This document shows, piece after piece, positions 58,004-64,000 of a stretch of 64,000 nucleotides of DNA. The notes below the pieces were generated by a model. The model saw nothing but the letters and a program-made list of their open reading frames with translations, had not been told where the DNA came from and ran no database searches. A program made the position numbers and the translations under genes. How positions within the stretch are numbered: position 1 is the first letter of the stretch; the number at the start of each line of letters is the position of its first letter. This stretch comes from Thermoactinomyces vulgaris (GTDB lineage Bacteria; Bacillota; Bacilli; Thermoactinomycetales; Thermoactinomycetaceae), in contig NZ_REFP01000007.1 in NCBI RefSeq assembly GCF_003688725.1, forward strand, positions 354,900-418,899, written 5' to 3'.

Positions 58004-58035
58004 CTGTTGCACAACAGAAACTGTTGTAATATAAT
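58004..58035 (+). promoter_or_regulatory. Promoter with three interlocked half-sites (operator-like)
   Basis: TTGCAC (58007-58012), 17-base spacer, TATAAT (58030-58035). Overlapping it are CTGTTG (58004), CAACAG (58012) and CTGTTG (58021), giving two interlocked inverted repeats: CTGTTG-CA-CAACAG and ACAACAG-AAA-CTGTTGT. A dimeric repressor here would occlude polymerase. Confidence 0.6.
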
Positions 58036-58070
58036 ATGTTCAAACACAACATTCGGATGGAGGGGTTTTC

Positions 58071-58199
58071 GTGGAGTCCCAACACGCTCCTGAACAACAA
58101 GAAGTCCGTTGCGAACAGTGCGGGGCCGTTTTGAAGCAGGAAGAGGAAGCCAGTCCGGAAGAACAGGTTCATTACTACTTGTTAAAATATTACGAATAA
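58071..58199 (+). CDS. 42-residue small protein with one CxxC knuckle
   Basis: Starts GTG 58071 with GGAGGGG seven bases upstream and encodes MESQHAPEQQEVRCEQCGAV, ending HYYLLKYYE. One CEQC pair (Cys14, Cys17) could bind half a zinc site, with a partner chain or His36 supplying the rest. The tail is tyrosine-rich. A good promoter upstream and a terminator downstream support a real gene. I do not recognise the family. Confidence 0.65.
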   Translation: MESQHAPEQQEVRCEQCGAVLKQEEEASPEEQVHYYLLKYYE

Positions 58200-58227
58200 A
58201 ACCAAAAAGCATTCACTTTTGATAAAA

Positions 58228-58253
58228 AAACCGGCGTTTTGCCGGCTTTTTTT
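58228..58253 (+). terminator. Intrinsic terminator of the 42-residue gene
   Basis: CCGGC-GTTTT-GCCGG (58231-58245) followed by CTTTTTTT. Confidence 0.85.
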
Positions 58254-58346
58254 ATTTTTGTTGATGGTTTTATTCTAAAAGAATGGTATATTTGATGAGT
58301 ACAGAAATGTTCCGTGCATTTTTTTAAGATTTGGGGGTTGTCATCC

Positions 58347-58997
58347 ATGGCTACTCTGCTTTATATTACATCAAACCCGAAACAAGAATCGGAATCAGTG
58401 AGCTTGCAAATAGGCAGGGCGTTTTTGAATGCCTATGAGCTTTCCAATCCTTTTGATGAAATCATTAAATTGGATGTTTACCGGGATGAGATCCCGCTTT
58501 TGGATGTGGAAGTGTTTGATGCGTGGGCCAAAATGAAAGAGAGTGTTCCGCTTTCTTTGTCAGAAAGAAAAAAGCTGGCCAGAATCAATGAATTGGCCGA
58601 CCAGTTTGTCATGGCCGACAAATATGTGTTTGTCACCCCGATGTGGAATTTCGGGGTGCCTCCCATGTTGAAAGCTTATATTGACCTCATTTGCATGGCC
58701 GGCAAAACCTTTCGTTATACCGAAGAAGGATCTGTCGGCTTGTTGGTGGGAAAAAAAGCGGTACATATCCAGGCGCGAGGGGGGATTTATTCACACGGGG
58801 CGATGAAAGCGATGGAATATGGAGACAGTTATTTGCGCATGGTGCTCGGTTTTATGGGGATTTATGATGTGAAATCGATCATTGCGGAAGGTACGGCCGA
58901 TCCGTCTCAATACCAGGAGATTATCAATCAGGCCAAGCAATTGGCAAAGCGAACGGCAGTGGAATTCGCCAAACCAGTGGGCGAAGGCATGACCTGA
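58347..58997 (+). CDS. azoR: FMN-dependent NADH-azoreductase 1
   Basis: A 216-residue flavodoxin-fold NAD(P)H oxidoreductase that reduces azo dyes and quinones by two electrons. It has TLLYITSNPKQESESVS (FMN phosphate loop), [27 protein letters not shown] and ARGGIYSHGAM. ATG 58347 is preferred to the upstream in-frame ATG 58314; GGGGGTTG precedes it. A second copy follows 90 bases downstream, with about half its residues alike by eye. Confidence 0.93.
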   Translation: MATLLYITSNPKQESESVSLQIGRAFLNAYELSNPFDEIIKLDVYRDEIPLLDVEVFDAWAKMKESVPLSLSERKKLARINELADQFVMADKYVFVTPMWNFGVPPMLKAYIDLICMAGKTFRYTEEGSVGLLVGKKAVHIQARGGIYSHGAMKAMEYGDSYLRMVLGFMGIYDVKSIIAEGTADPSQYQEIINQAKQLAKRTAVEFAKPVGEGMT

Positions 58998-59049
58998 GGA
59001 AGGAAATTTTTTTAAGTTGACTTGATTAATTATATATATTAAGCTTCTT

Positions 59050-59062
59050 ACTAAAGGTTAGT
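59050..59062. repeat. Operator-like inverted repeat before azoR2
   Basis: ACTAA-AGG-TTAGT at 59050-59062, nested in a wider GCTTCT (59043-59048) / AGAAGC (59069-59074) pair that reaches the ribosome site. Placed between possible promoter elements (TTGACT 59017) and the start, it could bind a MarR/HxlR-type sensor or form an RNA stem. Confidence 0.45.
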
Positions 59063-59087
59063 TTATACAGAAGCAGGAGGAACAGCA

Positions 59088-59720
59088 GTGGCTAAAATTT
59101 TATACATCACAGCAAATCCGAAACCGGAAAACGAAGCCTTCAGCTTGCGCTTGGGAAAAGCGTTCTTGGAAAAAGTAAAAGAAATCAGTCCGGAAGATGA
59201 AATCATTGAATTGGATTTATACAAGGCTGACATTCCGTTTCTGGATGAGGATGTCTTTAGCGGATGGGGAAAATTGGCTCAAAATCAAAGCCTGACCCCC
59301 GAAGAAGAACAAAAAGTCAACCGGCTCAACGAATTGGTTGACCAATTTGTGGATGCGGACAAGTATGTGTTTGTCACCCCGATGTGGAACTTGTCCTTCC
59401 CACCGCGCTTGAAACTATATATTGATGCCATTTGCATGGCCGGAAAAACATTCAAATACACGGAAAACGGCTCGGTTGGTCTCCTTGAAGGGAGAAAAGC
59501 CGTTCATTTGCATGCACGCGGCGGCGTTTATTCCGAAGGTCCCGCCCGGGAATTGGAGTTTGCGGATCGCTACCTCCGTGCGATTTTGGGCTTTATCGGA
59601 ATCACCGATGTTCAGTCTGTTGTTGCTGAAGGGATGGCAGCCAATCCGCAAGAAGCTGAGTCCATTTTTGCAAAAGCTGTGGAACAAGTGCCACAAGCAG
59701 CTGCTCGGTTTGTTGAGTGA
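59088..59720 (+). CDS. azoR: FMN-dependent NADH-azoreductase 2
   Basis: A 210-residue paralogue of the preceding gene. It has [58 protein letters not shown] and [13 protein letters not shown]. The start is GTG 59088, after AGGAGGA. It has its own upstream palindrome and a downstream terminator, so the two copies may be induced apart, as known for azoR1/azoR2 in B. subtilis (quinone and thiol stress). Confidence 0.94.
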   Translation: MAKILYITANPKPENEAFSLRLGKAFLEKVKEISPEDEIIELDLYKADIPFLDEDVFSGWGKLAQNQSLTPEEEQKVNRLNELVDQFVDADKYVFVTPMWNLSFPPRLKLYIDAICMAGKTFKYTENGSVGLLEGRKAVHLHARGGVYSEGPARELEFADRYLRAILGFIGITDVQSVVAEGMAANPQEAESIFAKAVEQVPQAAARFVE

Positions 59721-59733
59721 GCCATTTGATTTT

Positions 59734-59760
59734 TGCGCCTTCAAAAGGCGCATTTTTTTT
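59734..59760 (+). terminator. Intrinsic terminator of azoR2
   Basis: TGCGCCTT (59734-59741) with AAGGCGCA (59745-59752), then eight T. Confidence 0.88.
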
Positions 59761-59905
59761 ATGGAATGGTTGTTTCGCTTGTGGCAGGAACTTCGATCTG
59801 ATCGGCGGTAAAAGGTTTTGTCGGATTTGAAAGAAAAATCATGCAACAGGCGATAAAAAACAAAAATCCCAACGACAAACCGGAAATAATCAGATCTTTA
59901 TTCAC
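59759..59905 (-). CDS. 48-residue single-helix membrane protein, unknown
   Basis: GTG 59905 to TAA 59759 on the minus strand encodes MNKDLIISGLSLGFLFFIAC, a membrane helix to about residue 27, and a polar tail (PTKPFTADQIEVPATSETTIP). AGGCAGG lies nine bases upstream. The hydrophobic block and polar tail look gene-like, but no clear promoter is seen and no family is recognised. It is convergent with azoR2. Confidence 0.45.
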   Translation of the reverse strand: MNKDLIISGLSLGFLFFIACCMIFLSNPTKPFTADQIEVPATSETTIP

Positions 59906-60117
59906 ATTTGAAAACCTGCCTTTAAAATGGTTTCTGTTTTATTTAGACTGATTTTACCCTGGCCGGGTTGCAACAAATATGAAAAAATTGTTGCGGTCCG
60001 TGTGTCCGCCGGAGGAGAATGAATTATCAGAATCATTGATTTAGACAAAAAACTAAATATTTTGTTAAAATAGAAATTGGATCTGACTATTATGCGAATG
60101 AATGGGGAGGCGAGGCC

Positions 60118-61275
60118 ATGCCCTTTTATCATCATTTGGGACAATTGCCCCCAAAGCGGCATATTCAATTCCGCCAGCCTGACGGCAGTCTTTACCGGGA
60201 ACAGGTGATGGGGACCAAAGGATTTTCCGGGATCCAATCCATTTTGTATCATATTCATCCTCCGACACAGGTGAGTGAAGCCAAGTGGATCCGCCCGTGG
60301 TCGATTCCGGTGGAGGAAGAAGGTGCCCAACGGCACCGGCATTTTATCACTTTTCAAACCAAAGCGGGAAAAGACCCCGTGGAAGGGCGCGTGTATTGGC
60401 TGGTCAATGAGGATGTGGCGATTGCCACGGTTCGGCCAGTGGAAGAGATGAATTATTTTTTTCGCAACAGTGACGGCGATGAAATCCTTTTTGTGCATGA
60501 AGGTGAAGGGGTGCTGGAGACGGTTTTCGGCGACCTTCCGTATTCCCCGGGGGATTACCTGGTCATTCCGGTCGGCACCACCTGGCGACTCAACATGAAA
60601 GATCAAAACCAGCGTTTTTTGGTGATCGAATCCACCGGGGAAATCACGACCCCCCGCCGCTATCGGAATGAGTTTGGCCAATTGTTGGAACACAGTCCGT
60701 TTTGCGAAAGGGACATACGGGTGCCGGAGACGTTGAACCCCCGGGATGAAAAAGGGGAATTTGAAGTCCGGGTCAAGGTGCGCGGCGGGCTTCATGCCTA
60801 TATTTATGATTTTCACCCGTTTGACGTGATCGGATGGGACGGCTATTTGTATCCATGGGCCTTCAGTATTCATGATTTTGAGCCGATCACCGGCTCCATC
60901 CATCAGCCGCCGCCGGTCCATCAAACGTTTGCCGGCACCAACTTTGTGGTTTGTTCCTTTGTCCCGCGCATGTATGATTATCATCCGCTGGCGATCCCGG
61001 CTCCTTATTATCACAGCAATGTCCACAGCGATGAGGTGCTGTATTATGTGAAAGGAAATTTCATGAGCCGGCGCGGCATCCATGAAGGTTCCCTGACGTT
61101 GCATCCTTGCGGTTTGCCTCACGGTCCGCATCCCAATAAAGCCGAGGAAAGCATCGGAAAAGATAGAACGGAAGAGTTGGCGGTGATGATTGACACATTC
61201 CGGCCGCTGAAAGTAACCAAGGCAGCCTTGGACATGGAAGACCGGCAATATATGTACAGTTGGCTGCCGGAATAG
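60118..61275 (+). CDS. Homogentisate 1,2-dioxygenase-like ring-cleavage enzyme
   Basis: A 385-residue cupin dioxygenase of the HgmA type. It has EEMNYFFRNSDGDEILFVHEGEG (first cupin), GDYLVIPVGTTWRL, and iron ligands expected in HSNVHSDEVLYYVKGNF and LHPCGLPHGPHP. Homogentisate dioxygenases are usually about 430-445 residues; this shorter form is the one found in Bacillales, and substrates other than homogentisate are possible. ATG 60118 follows GGGGAGGCGAGG. No other homogentisate pathway gene (hppD, maiA, fahA) is in the window. Confidence 0.85.
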   Translation: MPFYHHLGQLPPKRHIQFRQPDGSLYREQVMGTKGFSGIQSILYHIHPPTQVSEAKWIRPWSIPVEEEGAQRHRHFITFQTKAGKDPVEGRVYWLVNEDVAIATVRPVEEMNYFFRNSDGDEILFVHEGEGVLETVFGDLPYSPGDYLVIPVGTTWRLNMKDQNQRFLVIESTGEITTPRRYRNEFGQLLEHSPFCERDIRVPETLNPRDEKGEFEVRVKVRGGLHAYIYDFHPFDVIGWDGYLYPWAFSIHDFEPITGSIHQPPPVHQTFAGTNFVVCSFVPRMYDYHPLAIPAPYYHSNVHSDEVLYYVKGNFMSRRGIHEGSLTLHPCGLPHGPHPNKAEESIGKDRTEELAVMIDTFRPLKVTKAALDMEDRQYMYSWLPE

Positions 61276-61285
61276 AAAGGGGAGA

Positions 61286-61951
61286 ATGATGCAGCTGGAT
61301 CCTGGGCGGTTGAGTCAAAAGGAAAATTATAAATGGTTGATCGGAACGGTGTTGCCCCGTCCCATCGCCTTTGTGACGTCCATCAGTGCCTCCGGGGTTG
61401 TGAATGCGGCCCCGTTCAGTTTTTTTAATGTGGTGGCCACCGAACCTCCGATGGTGGGGTTTGCTTGTATGCGCAAGCCGGACGGGGAAATGAAAGACAC
61501 GGCGAAAAATATCATCGGTCAACGGGAGTTTGTTGTTCACACCGTAAGCGAGGAAAATGTGGCTTTGGTGAATGAAACCGCAGTAGACTTTCCGCCGGAT
61601 CAAAGTGAAGCGGAAAAAGTCGGGCTTCATTTGCTCCCGGCGACCGTGGTTCGGGTTCCCCGGATTCAAGAGGCAAAAATTCACATGGAATGCAGATTGC
61701 ACTGCCATTTGCCGATCGGGGGAAACGGGCGGCATCCCAATGCGGATTTTCTGATCGGGGAAGTGGTTTGGGTGCATCTGGATGAAGGGCTGTATGATCA
61801 AGGGAAAGTGGACACCGGTGCACTGAAACCGGTGGGGCGGATGGCAGGAAGGACATACGTGAAAGGGGGAGACATGTTTTCCATGCCCCGGCTTTCCTAT
61901 GATCAGTGGCTGTTAAAACACAAAAAAGCCGGGGCGAATAACCCCGGCTGA
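61286..61951 (+). CDS. Flavin reductase-like FMN-binding protein
   Basis: A 221-residue split-barrel flavoprotein. It has WLIGTVLPRPIAFVTSISASGVVNAAPFSFFNVVATEPPMVGF, the FMN-binding core, and a GRMAGRTYVKGGDMFSMPR C-terminal segment. It may supply reduced flavin or itself act on an aromatic or quinone compound. It starts ten bases after the dioxygenase gene, so the two work in one pathway. ATG 61286 follows AGGGGAG; ATG 61289 is adjacent. Confidence 0.88.
   Translation: MMQLDPGRLSQKENYKWLIGTVLPRPIAFVTSISASGVVNAAPFSFFNVVATEPPMVGFACMRKPDGEMKDTAKNIIGQREFVVHTVSEENVALVNETAVDFPPDQSEAEKVGLHLLPATVVRVPRIQEAKIHMECRLHCHLPIGGNGRHPNADFLIGEVVWVHLDEGLYDQGKVDTGALKPVGRMAGRTYVKGGDMFSMPRLSYDQWLLKHKKAGANNPG
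61922..61949 (-). terminator. Intrinsic terminator of typA (minus strand)
   Basis: AGCCGGGG (61927-61934) with CCCCGGCT (61942-61949). Read on the minus strand it is followed by six T, so it serves typA. It overlaps the end of the flavin reductase gene. Confidence 0.8.
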
Positions 61952-61988
61952 CTGCGAACGGATTGGGCCAGACAGTTATGGTCCGGAT

Positions 61989-63806
61989 TCATTTCTTGTG
62001 TTTGCGGGCCCGGTCCCGTTCGTTTTTCTTCAATAATTTTTTGCGCAAGCGGAATGTTTTGGGAGTGATCTCCAAAAGTTCATCCTCTTTCATGATTTCA
62101 AGTGCATCATCGATGGAGAGTTGGCGCGGCGTGTCCAGACGGAGCGCTTCTTCCGCGGTGGCGCGCCGGATGCTGGTCAAATGTTTTTTCTTGCATACAT
62201 TGACTTCCAGATCTGTTTCGCGGATATGTTGCCCCACAACCATTCCTTCATAAACTTCCGTGCCGGGAGTGATGTAAAGCTGTCCGCGTTCCTGGGCTGC
62301 ATGAAGGGCATAGGTGGTGGCCGTTCCCGATTCCCAGGCGATCAGGGAGCCGTGATCATATGCCTCGATGTCTCCGGCATAAGGTTCATAACCATGAAAC
62401 ATCGTATTGATCATCGCTTCCCCGTGCGTCGCCGTTAAAAGTTGCAACCGGAAGCCGAGCAGTCCCCGTGACGGGACTTTGTATGTGAAACGGATGTTTC
62501 TGCTGTCCAACACCACCATATCCTGCAATTGTCCTTTTCGTTTACCGAGCAATTCCACGACGGCTCCTTGTTGCTCCGAGCTGGTTTCAATTTCTACGAT
62601 CTCATAAGGTTCCAGCTTGATTCCGTTCTCTTCTTTCAGGATCACTTCCGGCTTGCTCACTTGGAATTCATAACCTTCCCGGCGCATGTTTTCGATCAAA
62701 ATGCTTAAATGAAGTTCACCTCTGCCGGATACCAGGAAGTGATCCGCCGAATCCGTCTCTTCAACACGTAATGCCACATCTCTTTCCGTTTCACGCATCA
62801 GGCGCTCACGAATTTTTCGCGATGTGAGAAATTCACCGTCTTGTCCGGCGAAGGGACTGGTGTTGATCCCGATCATCATGCGCAAAGTGGGTTCCTCCAC
62901 TTTGATGGGGGAAAGCGGTTCCGGATGATCCGGATCGGTGAGCGTGTCCCCGATTCCGACTTCACCAAGGCCGGTGATGGCAATGATGTCTCCGGCACTG
63001 GCCCGTTGGACTTCCATGCGGTTTAATCCTTGGTGTGTGAAAACTTGTCCTGCTTTCACGGTGCGTTTTTCGCCGTTTTGCGGAAGCAAGGCAAGGGTTT
63101 GGTTCTTTTGTATGGTTCCCCGGTTTAAGCGGCCGATGACAATCTGCCCTTTGTAATCGTCATAATCCAGCAAAGTGGCTTGTATCTGTGCAGGCCCGTC
63201 CGGATCGGCCACAGGAGCCGGAAGTTGCTCGATGATGGTGTCCAGAAGCGGCTCCATGGTCGGTTTCAGTTCCTCCGGAGAAAAACCGGAGGAACCGGTC
63301 AGGCCGCTCGCGTACACAATGGGGAAATCACATTGTTCTTCCGAGGCCCCCAAGTCGATAAACAGGTCAAATGTCTGGTTGATCACTTCTTCCGGTCGGG
63401 CGCTTGGACGATCGATTTTATTGACGACCACAATGGCTTTGTGTCCGCGTTCCAGCGCTTTTTTCAACACAAACTTGGTTTGCGGCATGGGTCCTTCAGT
63501 GGCATCCACAAGCAGCAGAACGCCGTCGACCATATTCATCACCCGTTCCACTTCTCCACCGAAGTCGGCGTGGCCGGGGGTGTCGACAATATTGATTTTG
63601 ATGTCTTTATAATGAATGGCTGTATTTTTAGACAAGATGGTGATTCCGCGTTCCCGTTCCAAGTCGTTGGAGTCCATGACCCGTTCTTCGACTTGTTCGT
63701 TTTCCCGGAAGATATGGCTTTGTCTTAACATGGCATCCACAAGCGTTGTTTTTCCATGATCCACATGAGCAATGATCGCGATGTTTCGAATGTTTTCCGG
63801 TTTCAT
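61989..63806 (-). CDS. typA: Ribosome-associated GTPase TypA/BipA
   Basis: A 605-residue translational GTPase. It has [43 protein letters not shown], an EF-G-like domain III ([26 protein letters not shown]) and the TypA-specific C-terminus ([17 protein letters not shown]). It helps 50S assembly and growth under stress and cold. Start ATG 63806 is forced, since an in-frame stop lies just upstream. No Shine-Dalgarno stands at normal distance; see the leader hairpin entry. Confidence 0.97.
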   Translation of the reverse strand: MKPENIRNIAIIAHVDHGKTTLVDAMLRQSHIFRENEQVEERVMDSNDLERERGITILSKNTAIHYKDIKINIVDTPGHADFGGEVERVMNMVDGVLLLVDATEGPMPQTKFVLKKALERGHKAIVVVNKIDRPSARPEEVINQTFDLFIDLGASEEQCDFPIVYASGLTGSSGFSPEELKPTMEPLLDTIIEQLPAPVADPDGPAQIQATLLDYDDYKGQIVIGRLNRGTIQKNQTLALLPQNGEKRTVKAGQVFTHQGLNRMEVQRASAGDIIAITGLGEVGIGDTLTDPDHPEPLSPIKVEEPTLRMMIGINTSPFAGQDGEFLTSRKIRERLMRETERDVALRVEETDSADHFLVSGRGELHLSILIENMRREGYEFQVSKPEVILKEENGIKLEPYEIVEIETSSEQQGAVVELLGKRKGQLQDMVVLDSRNIRFTYKVPSRGLLGFRLQLLTATHGEAMINTMFHGYEPYAGDIEAYDHGSLIAWESGTATTYALHAAQERGQLYITPGTEVYEGMVVGQHIRETDLEVNVCKKKHLTSIRRATAEEALRLDTPRQLSIDDALEIMKEDELLEITPKTFRLRKKLLKKNERDRARKHKK

Positions 63807-63846
63807 TCTGTTGTGGGGTCACACGGACCCCAACCCCCTTTTCCTT
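63807..63846 (-). promoter_or_regulatory. typA leader: distant Shine-Dalgarno with intervening hairpin
   Basis: On the minus strand AAAAGGGGG is followed by TT, then a hairpin GGGGTC-CGTGT-GACCCC, then ACAACAGA and the ATG. With the hairpin folded, the Shine-Dalgarno is about ten bases from the start; unfolded it is 27 bases away. Confidence 0.55.
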
Positions 63847-63868
63847 TAACTTGAAAAATATTTACAAA

Positions 63869-63896
63869 CGAAATCGTATCACAGGATATGATTTCG
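63869..63896. repeat. 28-bp inverted repeat between typA and the next gene
   Basis: CGAAATCGTATC (63869-63880) and GATATGATTTCG (63885-63896) pair with a single mismatch around ACAG. It overlaps possible promoter elements of both divergent genes (for example TTGAAA 63851 with a 17-base spacer to TCGTAT). Confidence 0.55.
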
Positions 63897-63928
63897 CGCC
63901 AGCAGGATGATGGAGGGTGTGGAGAGGA

Positions 63929-64000
63929 TTGGATCGGTATCAATACTTGAAATGGTTTTTTCAAAGGGAAAAAAAGAGCTATTTGCTGGGAATTGTCGCA
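63929..64000 (+). CDS. Start of a probable ABC transporter (exporter type), partial
   Basis: The first 24 codons from TTG 63929 (LDRYQYLKWFFQREKKSYLL then GIVA) reach the window edge. GGAGGG lies eleven bases before the start, with a second GGAGAGG directly abutting it. The residues resemble the N-terminus of fused ABC exporters (YheI type), a basic stretch followed by the beginning of a hydrophobic helix. Too short to be sure. Confidence 0.5.
   Translation, partial: MDRYQYLKWFFQREKKSYLLGIVA

Noticed and set aside
60019-60039. Six-codon frame MNYQNH with GGAGGAG just before
   Set aside because: Spacing is only one or two bases and so short a frame occurs often by chance.
59902-61248. 448-codon open frame on the minus strand
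   Set aside because: It lies opposite the dioxygenase gene, which has family motifs, a ribosome site and an operon partner. The minus frame is an antisense shadow.

Overview
The window is a 64 kb chromosomal stretch from an endospore-forming Firmicute of the order Bacillales. It carries at least ten sporulation or spore-coat genes (spoVID, a ysxE-like gene, spoIIB, spoIVFA, spoIVFB, spo0B, safA, a second CotS-family gene, spoVB) and the gene order follows the Bacillus subtilis segment running from hem to apt. Base composition looks moderate and TTG/GTG starts are common. Separate secD and secF genes, a ruvC next to ruvAB, murC beside folC and a membrane-anchored Spo0B differ from B. subtilis. 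A relative of Thermoactinomycetaceae would fit, but that placement is inference. I saw no rRNA, tRNA, CRISPR array, insertion sequence or prophage.

Layout. 1-5.7 kb: end of hemX, then siroheme/haem genes (precorrin-2 dehydrogenase, hemC, a cobA-hemD fusion, hemB, hemL). 5.9-8.3 kb: spoVID and ysxE, a LysM spore-coat protein with a CotS-type kinase-like protein. 8.5-13.2 kb: a small membrane protein, a valine T-box, valS, folC. 13.2-17.3 kb: murC, a SCO1-type lipoprotein and an ecsAB pair on the minus strand. 17.5-20.3 kb: a PilT-type ATPase, a prepilin peptidase and spoIIB. 20.5-26 kb: maf, radC, mreBCD, minCD (envelope growth and septum placement). 26-31 kb: spoIVFA-spoIVFB behind a good sigma-E-like promoter, then rplU-prp-rpmA, spo0B, obg. 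31-36.7 kb: a secreted protein, a low-molecular-weight phosphatase, pheB-thrC-thrB-pheA behind a promoter with a cre-like site, and ilvE behind a ykkC-family riboswitch. 36.7-41.2 kb: an ABC exporter with a GDSL hydrolase on the minus strand, then safA with a second CotS-family gene. 41.2-43.8 kb: a two-gene NAD synthetase and a YebC protein. 44-54.9 kb: a 57-residue orphan, ruvC-ruvA-ruvB, a DUF2905 protein, queA, tgt, yajC, two membrane proteins, spoVB, comN, secD, secF. 55-57.9 kb: recJ, apt. After apt the B. subtilis order breaks: two tandem azoreductase genes, two very small genes, a homogentisate dioxygenase-like gene with a flavin reductase, typA on the minus strand, and the start of a probable ABC transporter.

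The most notable non-coding element is the ykkC-family leader of ilvE (about 35600-35745). Its downstream gene points to subtype 2a, the ppGpp class, so branched-chain amino acid metabolism would be tied to the stringent response. Next are the typA leader, where a hairpin appears to bridge a distant Shine-Dalgarno sequence to the start codon, and a sigma-E-like promoter for spoIVFAB that matches consensus very closely. Also notable are two parallel modules of LysM spore protein plus CotS-family protein, the Prp protease encoded between the L21 and L27 genes together with its predicted L27 cleavage site, and operator-like palindromes in the azoreductase region. No feature looks like a wholly undescribed system; the small orphan genes and their promoters are the least explained parts.
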